DNA of 64,000 nt from assembly GCF_002005165.1 (NCBI RefSeq), contig NZ_CP019699.1:3565226-3629225 (forward strand), read 5' to 3'. A program made the position numbers and the translations under genes. The notes below the pieces were generated by a model. It was not told where the DNA came from, did no database searches, and saw only the letters and a program-made list of their open reading frames with translations. Shown in pieces: positions 17,830 to 27,274 of the stretch; position 1 is the first letter of the stretch; the number at the start of each line of letters is the position of its first letter. This DNA is from Novibacillus thermophilus (GTDB taxonomy: Bacteria > Bacillota > Bacilli > Thermoactinomycetales > Novibacillaceae).

Positions 17830-17844
17830 TGACATAAGGTGTCA
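17830..17844. promoter_or_regulatory. Candidate operator dyad for the WYL regulator
   Basis: TGACA and TGTCA form an exact inverted repeat around five bases, midway in the gap between the divergent WYL regulator and SDR genes. The symmetry and position fit an operator for the neighbouring regulator. No binding data are implied. Confidence 0.45.
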
Positions 17845-17897
17845 AGAATACGTGCCTATACTTCAAATTATACACCACATGAAAGGAAGGATGGCCC

Positions 17898-18734
17898 ATG
17901 CAGTCGTTGAAAGGAAAAATTGCCCTCGTCACAGGGGCGAGTCGGGGAGCGGGGCGGGGAATCGCCCTGGAATTAGGGATGGCCGGTGCCACTGTCTATG
18001 TGACAGGGAGAAGTGTGAAAGGGGACAGCACGCACAACTGGCCGGGGACCATTGACGACACGGCTTCCGACATTGAAGCGTCCGGCGGTAAGAGCGTAGC
18101 CGTTCGCTGCGACCATACGAACGACGACGAGGTGAAGGCGTTAATCGAGCGCATCCGGCGAGAACAGTCCCGGCTGGACATTCTCGTCAACAATGTGTGG
18201 GGAGGAAACGAGCTGCCAATCGAGGAGAAGCCGTTCTGGGAATTGCCGTTAACACACTGGGATCATATGTTTACCGCTGGTGTGCGCGCCCAACTGGTGA
18301 CCAATTACTACGCCGTGCCGTTCATGCGGGACACAGGAAGCGGATTAATCATCCATACGACCTCTTGGGACGACGACGCGTACATCGGCCACTTCTACTA
18401 CGACCTGGCCAAACACGCCCTTACCCGCATGGCGTACGGCTTATCAATAGACTTAAAAAAGGACGGCATTGCTGTACTGGCTGTTTCTCCGGGATGGATG
18501 CGGACGGAGCTCGTCTTGAAAGCGTTTGGAACGGACGAAGCGCACTGGCAGGACGTCGAGGCCTTAGCCCAGACCGAATCTCCCCGCTACGTCGGACGTG
18601 CCGTCTGCGCCCTCGCCTCTGATCCAGAAGTGCTGAAAAAAACAGGGCAAGTCCTGCGGACAGGGGACCTGGCCAAAGAATACGACTTCACCGACATTGA
18701 TGGACGACAGGTTCCCCCTTTCCGAGTGTCGTAA
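17898..18734 (+). CDS. Short-chain dehydrogenase/reductase
   Basis: A 278-residue SDR enzyme using NAD(P)H. It has the cofactor motif TGASRGAG at residues 12-19, NNVWGG near 98-103, a serine at about 156 and the catalytic Tyr168 and Lys172 (YDLAK). The C-terminal extension after residue 230 is typical of the DHRS1-like group. AAAGGAAGG precedes the ATG at 17898. It is transcribed away from a WYL regulator and is probably its target. The substrate is unknown. Confidence 0.88.
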   Translation: MQSLKGKIALVTGASRGAGRGIALELGMAGATVYVTGRSVKGDSTHNWPGTIDDTASDIEASGGKSVAVRCDHTNDDEVKALIERIRREQSRLDILVNNVWGGNELPIEEKPFWELPLTHWDHMFTAGVRAQLVTNYYAVPFMRDTGSGLIIHTTSWDDDAYIGHFYYDLAKHALTRMAYGLSIDLKKDGIAVLAVSPGWMRTELVLKAFGTDEAHWQDVEALAQTESPRYVGRAVCALASDPEVLKKTGQVLRTGDLAKEYDFTDIDGRQVPPFRVS

Positions 18735-18776
18735 AGCTTTTTGTTAAACGACGGGCAAGTACCGGTTCTTCTCTAT

Positions 18777-19448
18777 TCACAGATCCGGTATTTGCCAATC
18801 AATTTCTGGACTTCCGATCTCGCGCAAGAACTGATTCGCCTTGGAAAACGGCCGACTGCCAAAGAACCCTCTGTCAGCCGAAAACGGACTCGGGTGTGGA
18901 GACTCGATGATGTAGTGACGAGAGGAAATGAGCTGTTTTTTTGCCTGGGCGTTTCTCCCCCACAGGATGAAGACGACTGGCCTCTCCCTCTCGTTCAGCG
19001 TGCGAATGACCTGGTCGGTAAACGTCTCCCACCCGATGCCTTTATGTGAATTCGGCATTCCCTTTCTGACCGTCAACACCGTGTTCAACAGCAGGACTCC
19101 TTGTTCTGCCCATTTCACGAGACAGCCGTGATTCGGAATCGTACACCCTACATCGTCCCGCAATTCTTTAAAAATATTTTGCAACGAGGGAGGCGCCTTC
19201 ACGCCCGGTTGCACGGAAAAGCTTAACCCGTGGGCTTGTCCAGGGCCGTGATAAGGGTCCTGACCTAAAATGACGACTTTCGTCTCCTCAAACGGCGTAT
19301 AGTGCAACGCATTGTAAATGTCGTACATGTTCGGGTACACGATGCGCGTTTTGTATTCTTTTATTAAAAATTGGCGCAATTTGATGTAATACGGCTTTTT
19401 AAATTCCTCTTCCAACAGCGGTGCCCAATCGTTTTTCAAAATGGCCAT
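18777..19448 (-). CDS. ung: Uracil-DNA glycosylase, family 1
   Basis: Removes uracil from DNA in base-excision repair. The 223-residue protein has the water-activating motif GQDPYH (aspartate 64), the extended AHGLSFSV stretch and the minor-groove loop [17 protein letters not shown] near residue 185. Length equals that of other bacterial Ung proteins. It is convergent with the SDR gene and separated from it by 42 bases; no operon partner is visible on its own strand. Confidence 0.97.
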   Translation of the reverse strand: MAILKNDWAPLLEEEFKKPYYIKLRQFLIKEYKTRIVYPNMYDIYNALHYTPFEETKVVILGQDPYHGPGQAHGLSFSVQPGVKAPPSLQNIFKELRDDVGCTIPNHGCLVKWAEQGVLLLNTVLTVRKGMPNSHKGIGWETFTDQVIRTLNERERPVVFILWGRNAQAKKQLISSRHYIIESPHPSPFSADRGFFGSRPFSKANQFLREIGSPEIDWQIPDL

Positions 19449-19542
19449 CGGTCATGCGACACATCCTTGTCTAACTTGCTCTACCATTTGTTTTCGACAC
19501 GAAAAAACGAGAACCCTCCTCCAACCGGGAGTTTTAACCTTC

Positions 19543-20586
19543 TTAATTTTTTATTCCGTACAACTCCCGATTCCGCTCTTTAAACGCGCTGTGGTGAGAA
19601 GACACCATCTCCACCGGACTGGCGTCAGGCTGGATAAACTGTTTGGCTTTGTTGACTGCGTTCGCCGCATCCTGGAAAGCGCCGGCGATCAAATTGACCT
19701 TTCCGTCGTACTGTAAGATGTCCCCGGCGGCGTAGAGCCCGTCGACAGACGTCTCACTGCTCGCACTGCCGGCGATGTAACGGTTGTCCACCATTCTAAT
19801 CGGCAGTGTACTCTTCTCCAGCAAAGACGTATCACACTCATACCCGTGGTGCACGATGACGTCATCAATGCGCAACTCGAACACGTCTCCTGTCTTGAGG
19901 TTCGTCAATTGGACACGTTCTATGACACTGTCGTCATCACCTGCCACAAGCTTCGTCAGCTTTGAATGAAAGATGCATTCCACCGAACTGTTTAACAGTT
20001 CCGTCACCTGTGCCTCATGGGCAGACAACGAACCGTTTCTGCACACTACATAAACTTTCTCAGCCACGGGCTCAAGTTCAATCGCCCAATCGACCGCCGA
20101 GTTCCCTCCGCCTGAAATGAGCACCGTTTTATTTTGAAACCGCCGGATTGACGGAACAGCATAGTGCAAATTCAAACCTTCAAACCGGTCCGCACCTTCT
20201 AACGGCAGTTTTTTCGGATTGATGATCCCGCTGCCTACTGCGACAATGACGGTTTTCGTGTAATGTTTTTGCCCGGAAGCCGTCTCTAAGACGAATATCC
20301 CTTCCCCGTCGCGTGTCACAACCTCCACTTTTTCGTTCAACACGACGGTCGGGTTAAACGTCAAGCCTTGTGCCACTAGGTGTTGAATGAGCTCGCCGCC
20401 CGAAATCGGTACGTGCCCCCCAACGTCCCAGATCATTTTCTCCGGGTAGACGTGAAGCTTTCCACCTAATCGTGGCTGACATTCGATCAATTTCGTTTTC
20501 ATTTCCCGGAGTCCGCTGTAAAAAGCGGCGTAAAGTCCGGCCGGCCCGCCTCCGACGATAGTCACGTCAAACAACTCGTTCTGCAC
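19543..20586 (-). CDS. Ferredoxin/flavodoxin-NADP+ reductase (YumC/YcgT type)
   Basis: A flavoprotein of about 347 residues with the thioredoxin-reductase-like fold but without its active-site cysteines. It has the FAD motif GGGPAGLYAAFYSG near residue 14, the NADP motif SGGGNSAVDWA near 160 and the second FAD motif GLYAAGDILQYDGKVNLIAGAFQDAANAVN near 290. GTG at 20586, with GGGAGTGG upstream, gives the family start; an in-frame upstream ATG adds 31 unrelated residues. It could supply electrons for iron release next to the siderophore importer, which is inference. Confidence 0.88.
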   Translation of the reverse strand: MQNELFDVTIVGGGPAGLYAAFYSGLREMKTKLIECQPRLGGKLHVYPEKMIWDVGGHVPISGGELIQHLVAQGLTFNPTVVLNEKVEVVTRDGEGIFVLETASGQKHYTKTVIVAVGSGIINPKKLPLEGADRFEGLNLHYAVPSIRRFQNKTVLISGGGNSAVDWAIELEPVAEKVYVVCRNGSLSAHEAQVTELLNSSVECIFHSKLTKLVAGDDDSVIERVQLTNLKTGDVFELRIDDVIVHHGYECDTSLLEKSTLPIRMVDNRYIAGSASSETSVDGLYAAGDILQYDGKVNLIAGAFQDAANAVNKAKQFIQPDASPVEMVSSHHSAFKERNRELYGIKN

Positions 20587-20672
20587 GTCTGTCCACTCCC
20601 TAAAGCAGCCCAGTTGATTATCGTTCTCAGTTAAGTGTACGCTAATTTTTTTCTTTTTACAATCAAAATGTC

Positions 20673-20702
20673 TTGACAAGACCCCCCCGTTCCCTTTAAA
20701 GT
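20673..20702 (+). promoter_or_regulatory. Predicted sigma-A promoter of the iron operon
   Basis: A perfect -35 TTGACA (20673-20678) is followed after 18 bases by TAAAGT (20697-20702) as the -10. The Fur box begins 18 bases downstream, covering the probable transcription start. This arrangement fits iron-dependent repression. Confidence 0.6.
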
Positions 20703-20719
20703 AAAGGTTGCCTTAGTGT

Positions 20720-20734
20720 TGATAATCATTATCA
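20720..20734 (+). promoter_or_regulatory. Perfect Fur box
   Basis: TGATAATCATTATCA is an exact match to the Bacillus 7-1-7 Fur consensus. It lies just downstream of the promoter and 23 bases before the first gene of the siderophore importer, so iron-loaded Fur should repress all four genes. Confidence 0.9.
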
Positions 20735-20757
20735 TTTATGGTTGCGAGGGAATCACG

Positions 20758-21549
20758 ATGGGCCGACTGTACACGGAAAAAGTCAACATTGGCTACGGAG
20801 AGCGGTTGATTGTAAAGCAGCTCACAGTCAACATTCCCGATCAAAAAATCACCGCCATCATCGGTCCGAACGGCTGCGGAAAATCGACGCTGCTCAAAGC
20901 GATGACGCGCATTATTTCGCACCGGTCGGGTGCGGTCGTGTTAGACGGTAAGGACATCGCCACGGAACGCACAAAGAAACTGGCCCAAAAAATGGCGATT
21001 CTCCCCCAAAATCCTGAGAGCGCCAGGGGGTTAACGGTAGCAGAACTCGTGTCCTACGGCCGGTTTCCTTACCAAAGAGGGTTCGGGCGCTTAAGTCAAA
21101 AGGACCGTGAGGCCATTAACTGGGCCCTGGACGTGACGGGGACGAAAGACTATCGATACCGACCGGTCGATGCCCTCTCCGGCGGCCAGCGCCAGCGCGT
21201 TTGGATTGCCATGGCCCTCGCCCAACAAACGGAGATCATCTTTCTCGACGAACCGACGACTTATTTAGACATCGCCCACCAGCTGGAAGTGCTGGAGCTG
21301 TTAAAGAGGTTGAACAAAGAGCAACAGCGCACGATCGTCATGGTGCTCCACGACATTAACCAGGCATCCCGGTACTCCGATTACATGATCGCGTTAAAAG
21401 ATGGAGAAGTTGCCAAGGCCGGAACGTGTGAAGAAGTGATCACCCGCGACGTGCTGAAAACAGTCTTTCACATTGACGCCGACATCCAACTCGATCCTCA
21501 CACGAACAAGCCGATGTGCCTGTCGTATCACTTAATAAAGGGAGAATGA
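20758..21549 (+). CDS. Iron-siderophore ABC transporter ATPase
   Basis: A 263-residue ATP-binding subunit of the FecE/FepC/YusV type. It has Walker A GPNGCGKST at 36-44, signature LSGGQRQR near 140 and Walker B IIFLDEPTT near 160, with the usual H-loop (VLHDINQA). ATG at 20758 follows GAGGG; a longer in-frame reading would start inside the Fur box and is rejected. It is first in a four-gene operon and overlaps the next gene's leader. It powers uptake of ferric siderophore across the membrane. Confidence 0.94.
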   Translation: MGRLYTEKVNIGYGERLIVKQLTVNIPDQKITAIIGPNGCGKSTLLKAMTRIISHRSGAVVLDGKDIATERTKKLAQKMAILPQNPESARGLTVAELVSYGRFPYQRGFGRLSQKDREAINWALDVTGTKDYRYRPVDALSGGQRQRVWIAMALAQQTEIIFLDEPTTYLDIAHQLEVLELLKRLNKEQQRTIVMVLHDINQASRYSDYMIALKDGEVAKAGTCEEVITRDVLKTVFHIDADIQLDPHTNKPMCLSYHLIKGE

Positions 21550-21554
21550 TCGAC

Positions 21555-22481
21555 GTGAGAAAACGGTCGCTTTTCTTCTCACTGTGTGTCCTGCTGCTTC
21601 TCGGCGCCTGCAATAGCGGCCCGCAAGCAGCAGATGAAAGTGATTCTGCCAACGGCGGCAATCAGAAAGATACGATCACGTACGAATCGGAAAACGGGCC
21701 CGTGGAAGTGCCGGCAGACCCACAACGGGTGGTCGTCCTGTCGTCGTTCGCCGGCAATGTCATGGCCTTAGATGTCAATCTCGTCGGAATCGACGCGTGG
21801 ACCAAAATGAACCCGCGTTTCCAAGACGCGTTACAAGGTGTGGAGGAAGTGTCCGATGAAAGTCTGGAAAAAATCATTGAACTGGAACCGGACTTGATCA
21901 TCGGGTTATCGAACATTAAAAACGTCGACAAATTAAAGCAAATTGCGCCTACCGTTACGTTTACATACGGAAAAGTCGACTACTTAACCCAGCATATTGA
22001 AATCGGAAAACTGTTAAACAAAGAAGAAGAAGCCCGGGCCTGGGTGGAAGACTTTAAAGCACGAGCCCAACAGGTCGGTCAACAAATTAGAGACAAAATC
22101 GGGGAAGACACGACCGTGTCGGTCATTGAGGACTTTGACAAGCAACTGTACGTATTCGGCGACAACTGGGGCCGCGGCACCGAAATTTTGTACCAGGAAA
22201 TGAAATTAAAAATGCCTGAGAAAGTGAAGGAGATGGCGTTAAAGGACGGTTACTACGCCTTATCGTTAGAAGTCCTTCCCGAGTTCGCCGGGGACTACCT
22301 CGTTTTTAGCAAATACGACGACCGGGACACGTCCTACGAAGAAACGGAGACGTATCAGAACATTCCCGCCGTCAAAAACGGACGCGTTTTGGAAGTGGAT
22401 GCCAAAGCTTTCTACTTTAACGATCCGCTAACGTTGGAATACCAACTGGAAGTATTTGAAGAATACTTTCTGAACCGATAA
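21555..22481 (+). CDS. Iron-siderophore binding lipoprotein
   Basis: A solute-binding protein of the FhuD/FecB family, about 308 residues. A signal peptide ends in the lipobox LLGAC (cysteine 19), followed by a short Ser/Asn/Gly linker. The domain begins with a beta strand around VVVLSSFAGNVMAL and ends with FNDPLTLEYQLE. GTG at 21555, with GGGAGA nine bases upstream, is preferred to an ATG at 21546 that sits on the ribosome site. The lipid anchor holds it outside the membrane to hand substrate to the permeases. Confidence 0.92.
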   Translation: MRKRSLFFSLCVLLLLGACNSGPQAADESDSANGGNQKDTITYESENGPVEVPADPQRVVVLSSFAGNVMALDVNLVGIDAWTKMNPRFQDALQGVEEVSDESLEKIIELEPDLIIGLSNIKNVDKLKQIAPTVTFTYGKVDYLTQHIEIGKLLNKEEEARAWVEDFKARAQQVGQQIRDKIGEDTTVSVIEDFDKQLYVFGDNWGRGTEILYQEMKLKMPEKVKEMALKDGYYALSLEVLPEFAGDYLVFSKYDDRDTSYEETETYQNIPAVKNGRVLEVDAKAFYFNDPLTLEYQLEVFEEYFLNR

Positions 22482-22504
22482 CGACCAGAAAAGATGATCG
22501 CATC

Positions 22505-23515
22505 ATGACCAAAGAGGACCGACGTTCCATCCCCTTTCGATACAAGCTGTCAGCGGGAATGATCGTTCTCATCGGCGCGTTTGTCGCGGCGATGGTATTC
22601 GGGGCCGCTGACACGACTCTCTCCTCTCTATGGCGGGCCCTGGTGACACGTACAGCGGACGATTACGCGTCTGTCATTCGGGAAATTCGCCTGCCCCGAG
22701 AAATCGCCGCCGCTCTCGTCGGAGCGGCGCTGGCCGTTTCCGGCGCCGTGATGCAAGGGATGACGCGCAACCCCCTTGCCGATCCGGGACTGTTCGGATT
22801 GACAGCGGGCGCCAATGCGGCACTGGCCATTACGCTCGCACTGGGCCCTGCTACCCATTACCTCGGGATCACGATCAGTTGTTTCATCGGCGCAGGGGTC
22901 GGCGCCGTGTTGGTGCTCGGCATCAGTGCCGCCAAAAGAGGCGGGCTTTCCCCGCTTCGCCTCGTATTAGCCGGCGCAGCCGTGACAGCGTTTCTGAACG
23001 CCGTTGCGGAAGGCACCGGCTTATACTTTAAACTCTCTAAAGACGTCTCGATGTGGACGGCTGGAGGCATGATCGGCACTTCTTGGAGCCAGCTTCACGT
23101 TGTCGTCCCGTTTATCGCCTTAGGGATCGCTGTCGCGCTCTTTCTATCCAGACAACTGACGGTTCTCAGTTTAAGTGAGGAGGTCGCCGTCGGGTTGGGG
23201 CAACAGACGACAGGCGTGAAGACCGTGTTATTCATCGTCGTGATCGTCCTTTGCGGATCTTCTGTCGCACTCGCCGGCAACATCGCCTTTTTCGGTTTGA
23301 TGGTGCCGCACATCGTCCGCGCCGTCGTCGGGACGGACTACCGCTTCATCGTGCCGATGTCGGCCATTTTAGGTGCAGCCTTTATGCTGTTGGCCGATAC
23401 GCTGGGACGTACCGTCAACGCCCCCTACGAAACACCTGTCGCAGCGATTGTGGCCATGATGGGCTTGCCCTTTTTCCTGTTCATCGTCCGCACGGGGGGG
23501 AAAGCAGTTTCATGA
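22505..23515 (+). CDS. FecCD-family permease 1
   Basis: A 336-residue permease with nine or ten transmembrane helices. The family pattern is clear: RLPREIAAALVGAALAVSGAVMQGMTRNPLADPGLFGLTAGAN at about 58-100 and GNIAFFGLMVPHIVRAVVG near 255, the coupling-helix region contacting the ATPase. It forms a heterodimer with the next gene's product. The next gene starts inside its stop codon (ATGA overlap), which implies coupled translation. Confidence 0.94.
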   Translation: MTKEDRRSIPFRYKLSAGMIVLIGAFVAAMVFGAADTTLSSLWRALVTRTADDYASVIREIRLPREIAAALVGAALAVSGAVMQGMTRNPLADPGLFGLTAGANAALAITLALGPATHYLGITISCFIGAGVGAVLVLGISAAKRGGLSPLRLVLAGAAVTAFLNAVAEGTGLYFKLSKDVSMWTAGGMIGTSWSQLHVVVPFIALGIAVALFLSRQLTVLSLSEEVAVGLGQQTTGVKTVLFIVVIVLCGSSVALAGNIAFFGLMVPHIVRAVVGTDYRFIVPMSAILGAAFMLLADTLGRTVNAPYETPVAAIVAMMGLPFFLFIVRTGGKAVS

Positions 23516-24522
23516 TCCATCCGGCATTGCGGAAAAAACAGCGTTTGATCCTGTTCGCTTTGCTCGCCCTCATTGTGGCGACGAGCGTGATCGGCATCGG
23601 CATGGGGGTCTCCTCCCTGTCTTACGACCGACTCATTCCGACACTGCTCGGGCAAGGGTCGTTTAAAGAAACGTTCATCCTGTATTCGGTCCGTATGCCG
23701 CGCCTCATTATCACACTCTTGGCCGGCATGGCGTTCGCTTTATCGGGTGCCATTTTACAAAGCATCACCCGCAATGACTTGGCGGACCCTGGCATTATCG
23801 GGATCAATTCGGGAGCAGGTGTGGCGGTCACGGTCTTCTTTTTGTTTTTTCCCATAGATGCCGGTTCTTTTGTGTACGCCCTTCCCTTGGTCGCTTTCGC
23901 CGGGGCTTTCATTACGGCTTGTCTCATCTACTTTTTTTCGTACGACAGGTTCGCCGGACTCCAGCCAGTCAAGTTAGTGCTTACCGGCGTCGGGTTTTCC
24001 ATGGCGTTTTCCGGGGCGATGATTGTCTTCATTTCGTCAGCTGAACGCGCTCAAGTCGACTTCATCGCCAAATGGCTCGCGGGAAGCATTTGGGGAACCG
24101 ACTGGCCTTTCATCTGGGCCCTCTTGCCGTGGCTGGCTGTGCTCATCCCCTTTACGCTGTCCAAAGCCCATCGGTTGAATCTGCTCGAATTGGGCGAACC
24201 GGTCGCCATCGGCATCGGAGTGGCCGTTGAAAAGGAACGCGTCGCCCTGCTTCTGACGGCGGTTGCCCTTGCCGCTTCCGCCGTTTCCGTCACGGGCGGG
24301 ATTGCGTTCATCGGGCTCATGGCTCCCCACATGGCCAAAGCGCTAGTCGGACCGAGACATCAACTGTTTATCCCTGTCGCCCTTTTAATGGGCGGATGGC
24401 TGTTGCTCTTGGCCGATACCGTCGGCCGCCAGCTAGTGGACCCCGACGGCATCCCGGCCGGCATCGTCGTCGCCCTTATCGGAGCCCCCTACTTTTTGTA
24501 TTTACTGCTAAAAAAGCAGTGA
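23512..24522 (+). CDS. FecCD-family permease 2
   Basis: A 336-residue partner permease. It shows the same landmarks: VRMPRLIITLLAGMAFALSGAILQSITRNDLADPGIIGINSGAG near 60-100 and GGIAFIGLMAPHMAKALVG near 260. ATG at 23512 overlaps the stop of permease 1, and a G-run about ten bases upstream can act as ribosome site. An in-frame reading extending far upstream into permease 1 is a shadow. It is last in the Fur-controlled operon; no strong terminator follows. Confidence 0.93.
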   Translation: MIHPALRKKQRLILFALLALIVATSVIGIGMGVSSLSYDRLIPTLLGQGSFKETFILYSVRMPRLIITLLAGMAFALSGAILQSITRNDLADPGIIGINSGAGVAVTVFFLFFPIDAGSFVYALPLVAFAGAFITACLIYFFSYDRFAGLQPVKLVLTGVGFSMAFSGAMIVFISSAERAQVDFIAKWLAGSIWGTDWPFIWALLPWLAVLIPFTLSKAHRLNLLELGEPVAIGIGVAVEKERVALLLTAVALAASAVSVTGGIAFIGLMAPHMAKALVGPRHQLFIPVALLMGGWLLLLADTVGRQLVDPDGIPAGIVVALIGAPYFLYLLLKKQ

Positions 24523-24891
24523 GCACGACATGTTCTTAGACGAGTCCTTTTTGTCTTCTGCACTCACGTCTCGTCCCACTCTTCTACCGGCGACGCTGAA
24601 AAAAGTCAATAATTCCCCCTGATCAATTGTTGTGAAAAATGAGGAGCACAGGTCATAAAACCTTTCGTACATACTGATTCTCGCCCTGATCTTTCACAAC
24701 TACTCCCAGCTCATTTAGATCCATTTTTAAATTTTTTGCCTTTTTCTTCCCGAGTTCGACAGTAAATAGGCACAAATTCACTTTTTAATAAAATGTATTT
24801 CCTATGATATCAATCTTTTCGTGGATTTGTGCTTAAAATTTTTTGAATTTTACATAGGCACACGTTTAATAAAATTTGTGTTTACATTATA
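24523..24891. other. AT-rich gap before the IS1634-type transposase
   Basis: No gene is seen. Base composition falls sharply after about 24600. The word ataggcaca occurs near 24766 and 24854, each followed by a similar tract ending ttaataaaat. These may be part of the element's terminal region, but I could not match an inverted copy downstream, so the left boundary is unresolved. Confidence 0.4.
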
Positions 24892-26580
24892 ATGTTTATG
24901 AATTATAATATAGGCATGTATATTAGAAGGGTGACTCGCAAAAACAAAGATGGATCAAGAGTTTCGTACATTCAGCTCGCTCATAACGTGTGGGATCCGA
25001 AGGCCAAATATGCGAAAGCGAAGGTGATCTATTCATTCGGTCGTGAAGATGATCTCGATATGGACGTACTCGAACGACTGGCCCAAAGTATCAATAGATT
25101 CCTCTCACCCGAAGAGGCACTGAAGTCGAAACAAAAAATTAGAGATACAGCTGAATTTTTATTCCGGTCTGTCAAGCAACTGGGTGGCATTTGGCTATTT
25201 GATCAACTTTGGAAAAAATTAGGGATGGATACGATTCTCGAAGAGATTTTTAAAGAGCGCAAGCACGAAATCAATTTAGAACGTGCCATTTTTGCAATGG
25301 TCGCAAACCGTGCGCTTGCCCCTTCCAGTAAATTAGGAATGGAAGAATGGATATCCGAAGATGTCTATCTCCCTGGGCTTCCAAGTGTTCATTGCCATCA
25401 GCTTTACCGTGCCATGGACGAGTTATTGGATGCCCAAAGCTTGTTGGAAGATCGTGTATTTGACAATGTTTCCAACCTGTTCAATCTGGAAGTTGATCTT
25501 CTCTATTTCGATACGACATCCAGTTACTTTGAAGTCGCTCCCAACGAAACCCCGGAAGATGACGATTTTCGGCTTCAAGGATACTCGAAAGATAAACGTC
25601 CGGACCTCGTACAAACGGTGATTGGACTAGCGGTTACACGTGAAGGCATTCCCATTAAAGTGTGGTCTTGGCCAGGAAACACGATGGATATGAATGTGAT
25701 TGAGGAAGTGAAGAAAGATTTGATGGGTTGGCGCCTTGGGCGCATAATCCATGTGATGGATCGTGGTTTTTCCTCCGAAGAAAATCTACGCATCCTACAA
25801 CGTGGTGCCGGACATTATATTATTGGCGAACGGATGCGGGCAGGCAAAAAGGATGTGGAAGCTGCACTTAATAAACGTGGACGGTTCCATGCCATTCGTG
25901 AAAACCTCTTAGTAAAAGAATCGATTGTTGGAGATGGCGAAGCCAGAAAACGCTATGTGATCGCCTATAATCCGGAAGAAGCCGAACGTGACCGCCGTCA
26001 AAGAAAGGAAATCATCTGTGCCGTTGAGGAGCAGCTTGAAAATTTGAAACAATTACCGAATGAAGCCCACCACAAACGGGCATGTGCTTTACGGGTGCAT
26101 AAAGTGTACGGGAAATATATCCGCCAATTGAAAGATGGTACCTTGAAACTGAATAAGCAAGCCATACGGGATGAAGAGAAATACGATGGCAAATACTTAA
26201 TCCGGACATCAGACGATACGTTATCCCTTGAGGATATTGCGTTAGGGTATAAGCAGTTACTTCAAGTCGAAAGCGCTTTTCGAACGTTAAAGTCCACATT
26301 AAACATACGGCCGATGTACCATCGGCTAGAGAGACGAATTCGAGCTCATATCATCATTAATTGGCTGGCACTTTTGCTTGTCAGGTTGATTGAAAATGAA
26401 ACCGGCTCGAGTTGGGATTCCGTGCGTCGTGAGGTCCAAAGGCTTCAAGTGGGTCATTTCACCACGAAGGATGGAGATCTATATCGTACGACGACACCAA
26501 CCGCCAAACAGAAAGAGATTTTCAATAAAGTAGGCGTGAATCTGCCTCCTGAAATTTTAGAAATCAAACCGAAAAGCTAG
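24892..26580 (+). CDS. IS1634-family transposase
   Basis: A DDE transposase of about 562 residues, or 554 if it starts at the ATG 24916 (MYIRRVTRKNKDGS). The IS1634 pattern is complete: first Asp in LLYFDTTSSYFE near 204, second in IIHVMDRGFSSEEN near 285, and Glu in LLQVESAFRTLKSTLNIRPMYHR near 475. No frameshift or stop interrupts it. Codon use is more AT-rich than the core genes around it. It lies at the edge of an AT-rich patch. Confidence 0.92.
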   Translation: MFMNYNIGMYIRRVTRKNKDGSRVSYIQLAHNVWDPKAKYAKAKVIYSFGREDDLDMDVLERLAQSINRFLSPEEALKSKQKIRDTAEFLFRSVKQLGGIWLFDQLWKKLGMDTILEEIFKERKHEINLERAIFAMVANRALAPSSKLGMEEWISEDVYLPGLPSVHCHQLYRAMDELLDAQSLLEDRVFDNVSNLFNLEVDLLYFDTTSSYFEVAPNETPEDDDFRLQGYSKDKRPDLVQTVIGLAVTREGIPIKVWSWPGNTMDMNVIEEVKKDLMGWRLGRIIHVMDRGFSSEENLRILQRGAGHYIIGERMRAGKKDVEAALNKRGRFHAIRENLLVKESIVGDGEARKRYVIAYNPEEAERDRRQRKEIICAVEEQLENLKQLPNEAHHKRACALRVHKVYGKYIRQLKDGTLKLNKQAIRDEEKYDGKYLIRTSDDTLSLEDIALGYKQLLQVESAFRTLKSTLNIRPMYHRLERRIRAHIIINWLALLLVRLIENETGSSWDSVRREVQRLQVGHFTTKDGDLYRTTTPTAKQKEIFNKVGVNLPPEILEIKPKS

Positions 26581-26605
26581 TAACACAATAATTATGCCCT
26601 TTTTA

Positions 26606-26640
26606 CCCCTCAAAACCTTGATACACAAAGCTTTGAGGGG
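26606..26640. terminator. Hairpin after the IS1634-type gene
   Basis: cccctcaaa (26606-26614) pairs with tttgagggg (26632-26640) around a 17-base loop, between converging genes. T-runs flank it modestly. It could terminate either strand. Confidence 0.5.
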
Positions 26641-26647
26641 CATTCGT

Positions 26648-27253
26648 TTACCTAGCAACTGTCGAACTCGGGTTCTTATCTCCTTCTCTAATGGCCTTTC
26701 TTCGTTCATACAAGATTGAATTGACCTTCTCCCCAAGGGTATGATCATCTAGAGTCCAAAGCACGTATTCATCTGCATAAGGATCCTGTTCACACCAAGG
26801 GTAATGATAGGTCCGGAAGATTTTTCGTATTTTTTCCTTTGTAATGTCCGTTTTTTCCCTTAAAAGTTCTTGACCTTTATTCCCTGTTATTACAACCTCG
26901 TTTTTTTCCATAAAGATTTCTTTTACCTCTGGTTTTTTAATTATTTTTTCATGATTATCTTTATTGATCAGTATCTCTTGGTCATTTACGCTCATTTTCA
27001 GTGCTTCACTATAAACCGTTAGCGATAAAAGTACACCAATAACTACACCTGCGGACATCAAAATAGTAGATACCCAGAAAGGATTGAATAATTCCAATAG
27101 TTGGATGATTTTAGAATCAGAAAATAAAGGTATTCCCTTTATAAAATCCAACAACTTTGGAATGAACCAACCTATCGTTCCTAAAACAACAGGAAAGCAT
27201 ACTGCAAACAATTTTTCCAAGAAACCCATACCAATTGTGGCCGTATTTTTCAT
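26648..27253 (-). CDS. YqeB-like membrane protein of unknown function
   Basis: A 201-residue protein with two transmembrane helices (about 12-33 and 58-81) and a charged cytosolic C-terminal half containing FRTYHYPWCEQDPYADEYVLWTLDDH. The layout recalls B. subtilis YqeB, but I am not certain. ATG at 27253 with AAGGTG upstream is preferred to an upstream codon. It follows a TetR gene on the same strand by 21 bases, so it may be the regulator's partner or target. Strong AT bias relative to both sides suggests recent acquisition. Confidence 0.7.
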   Translation of the reverse strand: MKNTATIGMGFLEKLFAVCFPVVLGTIGWFIPKLLDFIKGIPLFSDSKIIQLLELFNPFWVSTILMSAGVVIGVLLSLTVYSEALKMSVNDQEILINKDNHEKIIKKPEVKEIFMEKNEVVITGNKGQELLREKTDITKEKIRKIFRTYHYPWCEQDPYADEYVLWTLDDHTLGEKVNSILYERRKAIREGDKNPSSTVAR

Positions 27254-27274
27254 TGGAATTAACACCTTTTGGAT

